Below, piece after piece: positions 17,383 to 27,011 of a stretch of 64,000 bases of DNA. Both the position numbers and the translations under genes were made by a program. Source of the DNA: Streptomyces sp. WMMC940 (lineage in GTDB: Bacteria; Actinomycetota; Actinomycetes; Streptomycetales; Streptomycetaceae); assembly GCF_027460265.1 (NCBI RefSeq), contig NZ_JAPZBC010000001.1, forward strand, positions 6,932,001 to 6,996,000, given 5' to 3'. Each line of letters starts with the position of its first letter. The first letter of the stretch is position 1. The notes below the pieces were generated by a model that saw only the letters and a list, made by a program, of their open reading frames with translations, searched no databases and was not told the DNA's origin.

Positions 17383-18666
17383 CTACCGCGTCTCCCGGGC
17401 GGACCGCGGCCCCGGCTCCTCCGGGGGCGGCTGCCGGGTCACCAGCAGGGGGGCGACGTCCTCGCGGACCGTGCGTTCGCCGATGATCACCTTGGCCACG
17501 TCGCCGCGGCTCGGAATCTCGTACATGACGGGCCGCAGGACATGCTCCATGATTCCCCGCAGGCCCCGGGCGCCGGTGCCGCGCAGCATGGACTTCTCCA
17601 CGATGGCCTCGAGGGCGGCCTCGCTGAACTCGAGCTCCACGCCGTCCATCTCGAACAGCCGCTGGTACTGCTTGACCAAGGCGTTCCTCGGCTCGGTGAG
17701 GGTTCGCAGCAGCGCGGTCCCGTCCAGGCTCGACACCCGCGCGATCACGGGGAGCCGGCCGATGAACTCGGGAATCAGTCCGAACCGGATCAGGTCGGCG
17801 GGCATCACCCTGGCGAACGCGTCCCCGTCGTCGGCCCCGTCCCCGGAGCCCACCTCGGCGGCGAAGCCGAGGCCCCGCCTTCCGGTCCGGTCGTCGATGA
17901 TCGTCTCCAGCCCGGCGAACGCCCCGCCCACGATGAACAGCACGTTCGCCGTGTCGATCTGGAGGTACTCCTGGTGCGGATGCTTGCGGCCGCCCTGCGG
18001 CGGCACCGACGCGGTGGTGCCCTCCAGGATCTTCAGCAGGGCCTGCTGCACCCCCTCGCCCGAGACATCGCGGGTGATCGACAGGTTCTCGCCCTTGCGG
18101 GCGATCTTGTCGATCTCGTCGACGTAGACGATGCCGGTCTCGGCGCGCTGCACGTCGTAGTCGGCCGCCTGGAGCAGTTTGAGCAGGATGTTCTCCACGT
18201 CCTCGCCCACGTACCCGGCCTCCGTGAGGGCGGTGGCGTCGGCGATGGCGAACGGGACGTTCAGCAGCCGGGCGAGGGTCTGCGCGAGGTAGGTCTTGCC
18301 GCAGCCGGTGGGGCCGAGCAGCAGGATGTTGGACTTGGCCACCTCGACCGGCTCGTCCTCCTCCTGCTTGCCGCGGACCCGCTTGTAGTGGTTGTAGACG
18401 GCAACCGCGAGCGACCGCTTGGCCGACTCCTGACCGATGACGTACCCGTCGAGGAACCGGTGGATCTCGGCCGGCTTGGGGAGCTCCGTCAGCGGCGTGG
18501 TGGTGAAGTCGGAGAGTTCCTCCTCGATCAGCTCGTTGCACAACTCGACGCACTCGTCGCAGATGTGCACCCCGGCGGGGCCGGCGATGAGCCGCCTCAC
18601 CTGCTTCTGGCTCTTCCCGCAGAAGGAACACTTCAGCGGATGGCCGTCCTCACCGATGCGTGACAT
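17383..18666 (-). CDS. clpX: ClpX-type AAA+ unfoldase (probable second ClpX)
   Basis: A 427-residue protein with all ClpX parts. The zinc-binding N-domain has C13, C16, C36 and C39. Walker A is GPTGCGKT (118-125), Walker B IVYVDEID (179-186). Pore loops are GYVG (151-154) and RKH (227-229). The ClpP-docking tripeptide is LGF (266-268), and sensor/arginine-finger region IPEFIGR is present. No clpP or tig gene adjoins it, unlike the usual clpP-clpX locus. The sequence differs from the ClpX I recall for Streptomyces (for example GCGKT for GSGKT, LGF for IGF, a long acidic 275-285 loop), so it is probably a paralogue. It is divergent from a TetR gene. Confidence 0.88.
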   Translation of the reverse strand: MSRIGEDGHPLKCSFCGKSQKQVRRLIAGPAGVHICDECVELCNELIEEELSDFTTTPLTELPKPAEIHRFLDGYVIGQESAKRSLAVAVYNHYKRVRGKQEEDEPVEVAKSNILLLGPTGCGKTYLAQTLARLLNVPFAIADATALTEAGYVGEDVENILLKLLQAADYDVQRAETGIVYVDEIDKIARKGENLSITRDVSGEGVQQALLKILEGTTASVPPQGGRKHPHQEYLQIDTANVLFIVGGAFAGLETIIDDRTGRRGLGFAAEVGSGDGADDGDAFARVMPADLIRFGLIPEFIGRLPVIARVSSLDGTALLRTLTEPRNALVKQYQRLFEMDGVELEFSEAALEAIVEKSMLRGTGARGLRGIMEHVLRPVMYEIPSRGDVAKVIIGERTVREDVAPLLVTRQPPPEEPGPRSARETR

Positions 18667-18683
18667 GAACGTGCCCAGCCCCC

Positions 18684-18708
18684 TCCGGATGGTCTCGTCA
18701 TCCGGATG
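18684..18708. promoter_or_regulatory. Repeat TCCGGATG with palindrome CATCCGGATG between clpX and tetR
   Basis: TCCGGATG occurs at 18684-18691 and 18701-18708, and the second copy sits in a perfect palindrome (18699-18708). Both lie in the 95-base gap between divergent starts, which makes them a candidate operator for the TetR protein acting on itself and on clpX. Confidence 0.4.
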
Positions 18709-18761
18709 TTACTGTCATTCGAGCCGGGAAGGGTGACGGCGCACGCGCGACGAGGAGAACG

Positions 18762-19925
18762 ATGGCTCGGCTCACCAGGGTTCAGACGCAGCAGCGGACC
18801 CGTGCCGATGTGCTGGCGGCAGCCCGGGACGAGTTTGCCGAGAACGGTTTCCGCGCCGCCAGGATCGACGCCATCGCCGAGCGGGCCGGTCTCACCCGCG
18901 GCGCCGTCTACTCCAACTTCCCCGGCAAGCGCGCCCTCTACTTCTCCGTCCTCGCCGAACTGGCCGAGCGCGCGCCCTCGACGACCGGACCCGCACCCCA
19001 GCAGGGCCGCACCGCGGCCGAGGCCCTCGGTGCGCTCGCCCGGGCCTGGGTCACGCGGCCGGCGTCCGCCGGGGCGGAACGGGGCGGCCGGGACCGCGTG
19101 GGGGCCGGGCCCACCGGCGGAGCACGGCCGGGGGCGGCCGGGCTGGGAGCCGACCTCGTACCGGAGGTCACCGCCGACGAAGGGCTGCGCCGGTCCTACC
19201 GCCAGCTCCTCGAAGTGGACGCACTGCTCGTCGCACTGGCGCTGGAGGCGCTGCGACCGCTCGCGCCGGTCCCGGGCGCTCCGCCGCGCCGCTCGGTGCG
19301 GCTCGCCAAGACCGTCCTCGCCACCCTGCACGGCGCGAGCCGCACGGCCGCGGCGGCGCCGGGCTTCATCGAGCCGTTCGACGTCGTCAGCGCCTGCGAG
19401 CAGCTGGCCGGACTGGAGCTGAGCGACTGGTGGGCCCCGCCCACCGGGATACGGCCCGCCGCCCGGGCCGACGACCCGTGGCGACCGCCCGCGGCGGCCG
19501 ATCTCGTTACGTGCGAGCCCGTGCGCCTCACCTCGGACGGTGTGGTGGCCCTCCTCGGCATGCACCGGCTGTCGGCCGTCGAGGAGGCCGTACGGGCCGC
19601 CCCGCCCGGCACGGGGATCACCCTCGTCGCCGTCACCGGGGAACCGGACGAGCTCGTACCGCTGTCGCGTCTGGTCGTCGGGGAGCTGAGCCGGTGTCTG
19701 CGGGAGGCGTTTCCGCGGTCGGCGTGGCCGGGACTGGAGGTGCTGTGCGACGGCTCGGGGGAAGTCGCCGCAGCGGCCGGGATCACCCGCGTCGGCGACA
19801 CCACCGAGGCGGCGGTCCGCGTCGGGGGCGGTCGCATCGTGTACCGGGCGACGGGCCCAGGCGCCTGCCACGCCGTCGCCTCCGCCGCCGTGTCGCACGC
19901 CGGGCCCGCCCCCGCCGCGTGCTGA
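18762..19925 (+). CDS. TetR family regulator with long C-terminal extension
   Basis: A 387-residue protein; ordinary TetR proteins are about 200. Residues 10-60 form the TetR helix-turn-helix (IDAIAERAGLTRGAVYSNF). Residues about 220-380 are an added domain with alternating strands and helices (ITLVAVTGEPDELVPLSRLV, then a DGSGEVAAAAGITRVGDTTE segment and a GGRIVYRA strand). It reads like a thioredoxin/AhpC-type fold without catalytic cysteines; that is my inference from the strand order. GAGGAGAACG precedes the ATG. Divergent from the ClpX gene, which it may regulate. Confidence 0.87.
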   Translation: MARLTRVQTQQRTRADVLAAARDEFAENGFRAARIDAIAERAGLTRGAVYSNFPGKRALYFSVLAELAERAPSTTGPAPQQGRTAAEALGALARAWVTRPASAGAERGGRDRVGAGPTGGARPGAAGLGADLVPEVTADEGLRRSYRQLLEVDALLVALALEALRPLAPVPGAPPRRSVRLAKTVLATLHGASRTAAAAPGFIEPFDVVSACEQLAGLELSDWWAPPTGIRPAARADDPWRPPAAADLVTCEPVRLTSDGVVALLGMHRLSAVEEAVRAAPPGTGITLVAVTGEPDELVPLSRLVVGELSRCLREAFPRSAWPGLEVLCDGSGEVAAAAGITRVGDTTEAAVRVGGGRIVYRATGPGACHAVASAAVSHAGPAPAAC

Positions 19926-20129
19926 CCGGCCGGCCGGCCGCCCCGGAGCACCGGGCCCGGGCAGATGCCCGGTACCCGGCGAGTGCGATGAACGAGCCGG
20001 AGCCGGAGCCGATGCGCGTCCGCCGGACGCCGGCGCCGGACGACCGGGGAGCCGCGAGCCCGGAAGAGCCGGCGGGAGCACGGGAGTCCGGCACCAGGAG
20101 CGACCCGAAGCGCACCGGAAGCCCACGTT

Positions 20130-20143
20130 CCCCTGCGGAGGGG
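20130..20143. terminator. Small hairpin between convergent tetR and phosphatase genes
   Basis: CCCCT-GCGG-AGGGG, 15 bases before the stop codon end of the minus-strand phosphatase gene and in the 232-base convergent gap. It could serve both genes. No T-run. Confidence 0.35.
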
Positions 20144-20157
20144 AGAGGCCCGGGGCC

Positions 20158-22902
20158 TCAGAGCAGTTCGGAGTCGAACAGCCGCAGCAGGGCCTCCCCG
20201 CCCGCCTCCGTGTCCGGCGTGTCACCCGGCAGCGGCTGCTCGGCCCAGATGATCTTTCCCTCGGACGTGTACCGCGTGCCCCAGCGCTCGGACAGCTGCG
20301 CCACCAGGAACAGCCCACGGCCGCCCTCGTCGGTCGTCGCGGCGTAGCGGAGGTGTGGCGAGGTGCTGCTGCCGTCGGCGACCTCGCAGGTCAGGCCCTG
20401 GTCGTGGAGCAGCCGTACCCGAATGGGCTGGGTGCCGTAGCGGATCGCGTTGGTGAGCAGCTCGCTGAGGATCAGCTCGGTGCCGAACGCCATCTCCTCC
20501 AGTCCCCACTCCGTCAGCTTCGCGACGGCGGCGGCGCGCATCCCGGCGACCGCGCTGGGGTCCGACGGCACGTCCCACTCGGCGACCCGGTCCGGGCCGA
20601 GGGCGCGGGTGCAGGCGATGAGCAGTGCCACGTCGTCCTTCGGGCGGGCGGGCAGCAGCGCCTCCAGCACTCCCTGGCACGTCTGCTCGGGTGTGCCGTC
20701 CGTGCGGGCGAGGGCGCGACGCAGCAGTTCGATGCCGACGTCGATGTCGCGGCTGCGGTCCTCGATCAGCCCGTCCGTGTAGAAGACGAGTCTGGTGCCT
20801 TCGGGGATCTCGAGCACCGCGCTCTCGAACGGCATCCCGCCGAGCCCGAGTGGCGGGCCCGCCGGGAGCTCCGGGAACTCGACGCTGCCGTCGGGGCGGA
20901 CCAGCGCCGGCAGCGGATGCCCGGCCCGGGCCATCGTGCAGTGCCGCGACACCGGGTCGTAGATGGCGTAGAGGCAGGTGGCGCCGGTCATCGCCGGGCC
21001 GTCGGGACTGCCGCCGGGGCCCATCTCGTCCTGGTCGATGCGGCCGACCAGGTCGTCCAGATGGCCGAGGAGCTCGTCGGGCGGCAGGTCGAGCGTGGAG
21101 AAGTTGTGCACCGCGGTCCGTAGCCGCCCCATCGTCGCCGCGGCGTGCAGCCCGTGGCCCACCACGTCGCCGACGACCAGGGCGACCCGGCTGCCCGGCA
21201 GCGGAATGACGTCGAACCAGTCGCCGCCCACCCCGGACTGGGCCGGCAGATAGCGGTGCGCCACCTCCACGGCGCTGTGCTCCGGCAGCGCCCTCGGCAG
21301 GAGGCTGCGCTGGAGCGTCACGGCGAGCGCGTGCTCACGCGTGTACCGGCGGGCGTTGTCCACCGACACCGCGGCCCGGGCGACCAGCTCCTCGGCGAGG
21401 GACAGATCGTCCTCCTCGAAGGGGCCGGGCTTCTCCGAGCGCCAGAAGTTGGCGACCCCCAGGACGACCCCGCGGGCCTGCAGTGGCACGGTGATGAGCG
21501 AGTGGATGCCGTACTCGACGATCGCCTTCGTCCGCTCGGGGTCCTGGGCGCGCCAGCCCAGCGCCCTGGACAGGTCCGGTACCACCTCGGCCCGTCCGGT
21601 GCCCATCCCGCGGGCCTGCGGTGTGGAGGGCAGGAACGCGATCAGCCTGCCGCGTTCGTAGAGCGGGTGGTCGTCGCGGATCCCGCTGACGGCGGTGCGG
21701 CGCATCTCGCCCGCGGAGCCGTTCGGCTCCTCCCCGTTGAGTACCGGGTCCGCGAGGTCGACGGTGACGTAGTCGGCGAACGAGGGGACCGCGACCTCGG
21801 CCAGTTCCTCCGCGGTCCGGGTCACGTCCAGCGTCGTCCCGATCCCCACACCGGCGTCGTACAGCAGCTGGAGGCGCTTGCGCGCCACTTCGGCCCGGCC
21901 CGTCAGCGCCTGCAGCTCCGTGGAGTCCCGGATGGTCGCGACGGTGCCCAGCGGGCCGCCCGGGCCGTCGGTGGGCCGCTGGTTGACCACGAGCAGCCGG
22001 TTCCCTGCGGTCAGCACCTCGTCCGTGGCCGCCGTGCCGGAGGCGAGCAGTTGTGCCGTCGAGGGTTCGAGACCGGCCAGGTCGCGCACGGGCCGTCCCT
22101 CGGAGTCGGGGCCCAGGTCCAGCAGCCGGCGGGCCTCGTCGTTGGCGAGCAGCAGCGTTCCGTCCCCGCCGACGATGACGACGCCTTCCCGTACCGCGTG
22201 GAGGACGGCGTCGTGATGCTCGTACATACGGGTCATCTCGGCCGGGCCGAGCCCGTGGGTCTGGCGTTTCAGGCGTCTGGTCGCCAGGGCCGTGCCGGCG
22301 GTGGCCAGGGCGAGGCCCGCGGCTCCCGTGCCGAGGATGACCGGCAGCTGCCGGTTCACCGCGCCCGTGACGTTGCGGACGGTCAGGCCGGCCGACACCA
22401 GCGCCTCGACCTTGCCGTCCGGACCGGTGACCGGGACGACCGCCTGGACCTCCTTGCCCAGGGGGCCGTCCACGCTCTCGAGCAGGACCTCGCCCTGCAG
22501 GGACGGTTCGATCGTGCCGACGAAGCGGTGCCCGATCCGCTCCGGCAGGGGATGCGTGTAGCGGATCCCGTTGGTGTCCATGACGACGATGAAGTCGACG
22601 CCCGCGCGCTTCCGTGCCTCCTCGGTGATCGGCTGCAGGACGCGGGACGGGTCGGGGGAGTCCAGCGCGGTGAGCAGCCCGGGGGAGTGGGCAAACGATT
22701 CGGCGACCGCGACCGACCGGTTGCGGGCCTCACGGTCGGTGTCGTGCCGGGTCTGAAGGACCAGGGCGAGGATCGTCCCGAGAACGAGCAGGACCACGAC
22801 CGCCACCTGGAGGATGAATACCTGCCCGGCGACGCTCCTGGGGCGTTTGCCGATCAGTGGCCGAACCGACACGCCCCGCAATCGGTCGAAGCGCCTGATC
22901 AC
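20158..22902 (-). CDS. SpoIIE-type phosphatase with membrane sensor, PAS, GAF and HATPase domains
   Basis: About 914 residues. Order: helix about 26-50; extracytoplasmic CitA/Cache-like sensor about 50-185 (FIVVMDTNGIRYTHP); helix about 187-207; PAS about 225-330; GAF about 350-520; PP2C/SpoIIE about 545-755 (GVGGDWFDVI, VVGDVVGHG, FYTDGLIE); and a C-terminal anti-sigma-type HATPase (LILSELLTNAIRYG, GGRGLFLV). Such proteins switch anti-anti-sigma factors by dephosphorylation, with the kinase-like domain as counterpart. I prefer the GTG at 22902, with AAAGGA upstream, over a TTG at 22953. Confidence 0.92.
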   Translation of the reverse strand: MIRRFDRLRGVSVRPLIGKRPRSVAGQVFILQVAVVVLLVLGTILALVLQTRHDTDREARNRSVAVAESFAHSPGLLTALDSPDPSRVLQPITEEARKRAGVDFIVVMDTNGIRYTHPLPERIGHRFVGTIEPSLQGEVLLESVDGPLGKEVQAVVPVTGPDGKVEALVSAGLTVRNVTGAVNRQLPVILGTGAAGLALATAGTALATRRLKRQTHGLGPAEMTRMYEHHDAVLHAVREGVVIVGGDGTLLLANDEARRLLDLGPDSEGRPVRDLAGLEPSTAQLLASGTAATDEVLTAGNRLLVVNQRPTDGPGGPLGTVATIRDSTELQALTGRAEVARKRLQLLYDAGVGIGTTLDVTRTAEELAEVAVPSFADYVTVDLADPVLNGEEPNGSAGEMRRTAVSGIRDDHPLYERGRLIAFLPSTPQARGMGTGRAEVVPDLSRALGWRAQDPERTKAIVEYGIHSLITVPLQARGVVLGVANFWRSEKPGPFEEDDLSLAEELVARAAVSVDNARRYTREHALAVTLQRSLLPRALPEHSAVEVAHRYLPAQSGVGGDWFDVIPLPGSRVALVVGDVVGHGLHAAATMGRLRTAVHNFSTLDLPPDELLGHLDDLVGRIDQDEMGPGGSPDGPAMTGATCLYAIYDPVSRHCTMARAGHPLPALVRPDGSVEFPELPAGPPLGLGGMPFESAVLEIPEGTRLVFYTDGLIEDRSRDIDVGIELLRRALARTDGTPEQTCQGVLEALLPARPKDDVALLIACTRALGPDRVAEWDVPSDPSAVAGMRAAAVAKLTEWGLEEMAFGTELILSELLTNAIRYGTQPIRVRLLHDQGLTCEVADGSSTSPHLRYAATTDEGGRGLFLVAQLSERWGTRYTSEGKIIWAEQPLPGDTPDTEAGGEALLRLFDSELL

Positions 22903-22989
22903 GCTGTCCTTTCTAGCACCGCTTGCCCCCATCGGGCCATACGCGTCCGGCAACGTTCGACCTCGGAGGTCGGGAAGTGGGAAAGCTCC

Positions 22990-23670
22990 TCACGGACAGG
23001 TATAGAGGAATTCCGCCGACGCGTCGTGTTGCGAGGGTGAGCTGAGACGCAGCTCGGCACGGGCGCGGTAGGCGCCCTCGCCGTGGAAGGTCCACAGAAG
23101 ACGCAGCCGCGCCCTGTCCTGACCGCGGGCCAGCCGCTCCGTCAGCACCTCGGACGCGGTGCCGTCACTGCGCACCCAGCGGTAGGCCAGGGTGCCCGGT
23201 CTGCCGTCGGTGCGCACCACGGCCGTGACGACGGCGGTGCCGTCGCAGCCCGGGCCGCCGGGGTCGGCGTCCACCGCGACGCCGTGGACCGTGGGGCCGG
23301 GGCCGTACCGCTGCCAGCCCAGGAGAAGGAGGGCGGCGAACAGGATCAGGGCCGCCAGGGAGTAGCGGCGCAGTCCGGACGCCCACGACCGGCCGGTGCC
23401 GCGGGACTGCGGGGCCGCGGCACCCGGCAGTGTGCCCGTGTGCCACACGGCGGTCGTACGGTCCCCGTCGTATCTCTCCCGTGCCGCCGCCGTGACTCCC
23501 GGGCCGAAGCGCAGCACCGTGCCCTCGACCGCGTCCGGGGGCGTGTCGGGCAGCTCGGACCAGTGACTGGCGAGCGCGGTGGCGCTGTAGTCCTCGGGCG
23601 GAGGCGGAACTTCCCCCTCGCCTTCCGGCGACGGGGAAGGGGGGCGGAAGGGGAGGCGCGGGTCGTTCAT
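22990..23670 (-). CDS. Membrane protein with extracytoplasmic beta domain, coupled to the kinase
   Basis: A 226-residue protein not assigned to a named family. Residues 1-105 are Pro/Glu-rich and cytoplasmic. One helix lies near 108-122 (LAALILFAALLLLGW). Residues 130-226 form a beta-rich domain with cysteines near both ends (GCDGTAVV..., ...LYTCP), probably a disulfide-closed Ig-like fold. Its ATG overlaps the kinase stop (ATGA). The C-terminal domain resembles that of the upstream kinase in strand pattern. Confidence 0.8.
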   Translation of the reverse strand: MNDPRLPFRPPSPSPEGEGEVPPPPEDYSATALASHWSELPDTPPDAVEGTVLRFGPGVTAAARERYDGDRTTAVWHTGTLPGAAAPQSRGTGRSWASGLRRYSLAALILFAALLLLGWQRYGPGPTVHGVAVDADPGGPGCDGTAVVTAVVRTDGRPGTLAYRWVRSDGTASEVLTERLARGQDRARLRLLWTFHGEGAYRARAELRLSSPSQHDASAEFLYTCP

Positions 23671-25313
23671 CCGATCGTGCACCTCTGCGTCACGATCTCC
23701 TGCCGTGAGCCGCCGTTCGCGGCACCCGGCGAGCTGTCCGCGGTGAGCCGCCAGTAACAGGCCCTGGCGTTCCGGAAGACGTGTTCGACGGTGAGCGTGT
23801 ACCTCGTCGCGCCACTGCGCTCGAAGGTGTCGGCGGCGCCGTCCGGGGTGCCCGGGCCGCCCTTGGCCGCGGCGGTCGCCCAGTCCAGGACGATGCGTAC
23901 CGGGCCGGTGCCGTCCGTGACGACCTCGACGGTCGCGGTGGCCGTCGCCGCACCCGTCTGCCGCAGTGAACCGATCGACACGGTCGCCACCGGGACCTCC
24001 GGCGGCTCCGGTGTCACCGGTGGTTCGGAGGTGACCGGTGGCGGGTCCGGTGAGGTCACCGGCGGGGCCGTGGGAGTTCCGGGTGCGGTGGGCGGGATGG
24101 CGGGGCCGGACGGGCCGGCGGTCACCGTCGGCCCCGGCGCCGAGGGCGAGGCCGAGGGCGAGGAGCCGGGGGACGCGGAGACGGCGGACGGCGACGGCGG
24201 GGCGGAGGCCGGGCCGGTGGCCGCGTCCGGCGCCGGAGGCACGGCGCTCGTGGTGGCGACCGCCCGCGCCGCCGGACTCCCCGGACCGTCACCGGCGGCC
24301 TGCGCCGCGATCACCAGCAGCAGCCCCAGGACGAGCGCGAGCGACGCGGCGAACAGTCCCTGCCGGTCCGGCCACAGAGCCCCGAGCCGGTGACCGCGCC
24401 CCAGCGAGGTCGACGCCCGCGCCGCCACCGAGACGGGCGGCGCGCCGGCCGAGGGAAGCAGCAGCGGCAGCAGCGCGGCCAGCGCGGCGAGTTCCCCCCG
24501 GCCGCGCTCCTCCCAGTCGGGTCCGACGGCCTCGCACGCGATCGCCTCCAGCTCCGCGACGAACGCCTCCGCGGTCTCCGGCCGCTCCTGCGGGGACTTC
24601 GCCATCCCGCGCCGGATCAGCGGCCGCAGTTCCTCGGGCACCCCGTCGACCGGCACCGGCGCGCTCGTGTGCCGGAGCGCGAGCTCCGCGAAGTTCTCGC
24701 CGGAGTACGGCTTGTGTCCCGTGACGCACTCGAAGAACGTCGCCGTGGCCGCGTACACGTCGGCGGCCGGCGAGGCCGGCCCGCCGGTCCACTGCTCCGG
24801 GGCCATGTACGAGGGCGTGCCCGCGACCCCGGGCGTCGTGCCCCGCCCCGCCGCGATACCGAAGTCGACGAGCTTCGACGAACCGTCCGGCGCCACCAGC
24901 ACGTTCTCCGGCTTGTAGTCGCGGTGCACGACTCCCGCCCGGTGCGCCGCCGCCAGCCCCAGCAGCGAGCCCTTGAGCACCACGAGGGCGGGCGCGACGC
25001 CGGTCGCGCCCTCCCTGGCCAGCAGGGCGCGCAGCGCCACGCCCTCCACCAGCTCCATCACGATGGCCGCGCCGTCGGGGCACTCGACGTACTCGTACAA
25101 CCGGACCACGTGCGGGGTGTCGAGCCCGCTCAGCAGTCGTGCCTCCGAGCGGAAGGCACGGACGAAGGCGGTGTCCCGGCGCAGCCGCTCAGCGAGGTAC
25201 TTGACGGCCACCGGTGTGCCGGTGGCGTCGTGGACGGCGAGCACGACCCGTCCGCTGCCGCCCGAACCGAGTTCTCTGGTCTCGGTGTATCCCGGGACCG
25301 TCCATGTGTTCAT
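23667..25313 (-). CDS. Eukaryotic-like Ser/Thr protein kinase with extracytoplasmic domain
   Basis: A 548-residue transmembrane kinase. Residues 8-265 form the kinase: P-loop GSGGSGRV, Lys38, catalytic HRDYKPENV (130-138; Tyr where Leu is usual), DFG 150-152, APEQW. One helix follows near 330-350. A Ser/Pro/Thr/Ala-rich stalk leads to a C-terminal beta domain (about 445-548, VATVSIGSLRQTGA... YWRLTAD...). It has no PASTA repeats, so it is not of the PknB type that senses peptidoglycan. The ATG follows GAGGGGGTGG. Coupled to the downstream membrane protein. Confidence 0.92.
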   Translation of the reverse strand: MNTWTVPGYTETRELGSGGSGRVVLAVHDATGTPVAVKYLAERLRRDTAFVRAFRSEARLLSGLDTPHVVRLYEYVECPDGAAIVMELVEGVALRALLAREGATGVAPALVVLKGSLLGLAAAHRAGVVHRDYKPENVLVAPDGSSKLVDFGIAAGRGTTPGVAGTPSYMAPEQWTGGPASPAADVYAATATFFECVTGHKPYSGENFAELALRHTSAPVPVDGVPEELRPLIRRGMAKSPQERPETAEAFVAELEAIACEAVGPDWEERGRGELAALAALLPLLLPSAGAPPVSVAARASTSLGRGHRLGALWPDRQGLFAASLALVLGLLLVIAAQAAGDGPGSPAARAVATTSAVPPAPDAATGPASAPPSPSAVSASPGSSPSASPSAPGPTVTAGPSGPAIPPTAPGTPTAPPVTSPDPPPVTSEPPVTPEPPEVPVATVSIGSLRQTGAATATATVEVVTDGTGPVRIVLDWATAAAKGGPGTPDGAADTFERSGATRYTLTVEHVFRNARACYWRLTADSSPGAANGGSRQEIVTQRCTIG

Positions 25314-25419
25314 CCCACCCCCTCGGCGGACGCGGCCGGAGCGCACTGCCGGCGCCGCGTGCGCCGTCGTCCCCACAACAGACACACGTACGGTACCGGC
25401 CGGTTCCCGGCGGTCCGGG

Positions 25420-26688
25420 TCATGGGCGTTCCGCGGCCGCTGTCCGGCCGGCGCGGGTGATCAGTCCGTGCAGCCGCTCGGCGGCGGCCCGGCCGAAGGA
25501 GGGGTCGTTGATGTGGGTGGGGAAGTCCACCGTCTCCACCGGGCTGCCCCGCAGCCCCTCCCGCAGCGCCGCGAACAGGGCCGCGTCGGCGTCCGGGTCG
25601 TGGTACGGGCCGTCCGGCGCCCCGAGCGTCGACAGCCCGCGCAGGGGTACGCACACCTCCGCCGGTCCCCTGGCGCCGCGCAGTTTCTCCGCGATGCCCC
25701 GGCCGAGCTCGGCGCACTCCCGCGCGGTCGTGCGGACCACGGTCACGGACGGATTGTGGACCCGCACGTCCCGGCCCCGCAGCCGCTCCGGGACGGTGTG
25801 CGGAGGACCGAACTTCACCATGTCCAGGGCGCCGGGGCTGACGACCTGGGGCGTGCCCCGGCGGCCCGCGGCGCGCAGCCGGTCGGGGCCGGCGGTCAGG
25901 GTGCCGCCGACCAGTTCGTCCGCAAGCTCACTGAGCGTCATATCCAGGACGCCGACGAACAGCCCCTGCTCCGCCAGGGCTTCGAGGGTCCGGCCGCCGG
26001 TGCCGCTGGCGTGGAACACGAGCACCTCGTAACCGAGTTCGGTCAGCCGCTCGCGGGCCGCGTCGACCCCGGGGGTCGTGACGCCGGCCATGCTCGCCGC
26101 CACCAGCGGTCTGCCGCCCGCCCCCAGCCGCTCCGGCCGTACGGCCCGGGCGCTCCCGGCGAAGCCCTTCGCCATTCCGCAGACGGCGTCGACGGCGTTG
26201 GCCAGGACCGGGGCCGAGACGGAGTTGACGCCGGCGATGTCGACGACGCTGTACATCATGGTGATGTCCGCGGATCCGACGTAGGCGGACACCTCGCCCG
26301 ACGCCATCGACGACACCATCAGCTTGGGTACGCCGAGCGGCAGACCGCGCATCGCACGGGTCGCGATGGAGGTCCCGCCGCTGCCGCCGAGGGCCAGTAC
26401 CCCGTGCAGCCGCCCGGCCTCGTACAGCCGCAGGAGGGTGGCGGCCGCACCCCGGGCCATCGTGGTCACGGCGGCGCCGCGGTCCCCCTCGGCCCGCAGC
26501 CGCTCCAGGTCCGCGCCCGCGGCCCGGGCCACCTCGGAGCGCGGCACGTCCGGGCGCAGCCGCGGTTCGCCGGCGACGCCCGCGTCGACGACCACCACAC
26601 CGACGCCGTGCCGCAGCAGCCGCTCCCGAAGCCACGCGTACTCGAGACCTTTGGTGTCCAGGGTGCCCAGAAGGACGACGATCGCCAT
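25420..26688 (-). CDS. Tm-1-like / UPF0261 family protein
   Basis: A 422-residue soluble protein matching UPF0261 along its length: N-terminal VVLLGTLDTKGLEYAWLRE, middle LALGGSGGTSIATRAM, GSADITMMYSVVDIAGVNS, and C-terminal FPTHINDPSFG. In plants the related Tm-1 protein binds ATP and inhibits a viral replicase; bacterial members have no agreed role. The ATG chosen gives the conserved start; a GTG 45 bases upstream is possible. It stands alone on the minus strand. Confidence 0.88.
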   Translation of the reverse strand: MAIVVLLGTLDTKGLEYAWLRERLLRHGVGVVVVDAGVAGEPRLRPDVPRSEVARAAGADLERLRAEGDRGAAVTTMARGAAATLLRLYEAGRLHGVLALGGSGGTSIATRAMRGLPLGVPKLMVSSMASGEVSAYVGSADITMMYSVVDIAGVNSVSAPVLANAVDAVCGMAKGFAGSARAVRPERLGAGGRPLVAASMAGVTTPGVDAARERLTELGYEVLVFHASGTGGRTLEALAEQGLFVGVLDMTLSELADELVGGTLTAGPDRLRAAGRRGTPQVVSPGALDMVKFGPPHTVPERLRGRDVRVHNPSVTVVRTTARECAELGRGIAEKLRGARGPAEVCVPLRGLSTLGAPDGPYHDPDADAALFAALREGLRGSPVETVDFPTHINDPSFGRAAAERLHGLITRAGRTAAAERP

Positions 26689-27011
26689 CCCGGTACTGTC
26701 CGCGAGAATCGACAAAGCGACAAGGGTGCCTGCGGGCGGCTCCGGCGGTACCGCCGGACCGGGCGGCGCCCTCGCCGGGAGCGACGCGTCGCACACGGCA
26801 CCCGGCGGCCCGTCCGTCCGCCGGGCCGCGGCGGAGCCGGCGGAGTCGCCCGAGCAGGCCGCGCCGGGCCGGCCGCCACGGCGAACCACGGGTGCGCCGG
26901 GCGCTCGGGATCGCGGCCCGGCCCCGTTCCCGCCGTCGGCAGACGCGCCCCCGCGCACCCGCCGAGCGGCGGGCTTAGGCTGGACTGGCTGTTCACCGTG
27001 GAGGTGTGCCC
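26689..27011. other. Divergent intergenic region
   Basis: 323 bases between divergent genes, very GC-rich. A long frame runs through on the minus strand but has no family features. The last 50 bases hold the ribosome site (GGAGGTG) of the following gene. I see no clear operator. Confidence 0.5.

Noticed and set aside
22903..22953. TTG-initiated longer form of the SpoIIE-type phosphatase
   Set aside because: No ribosome site at the TTG; a GTG at 22902 with AAAGGA upstream better fits the conserved start.
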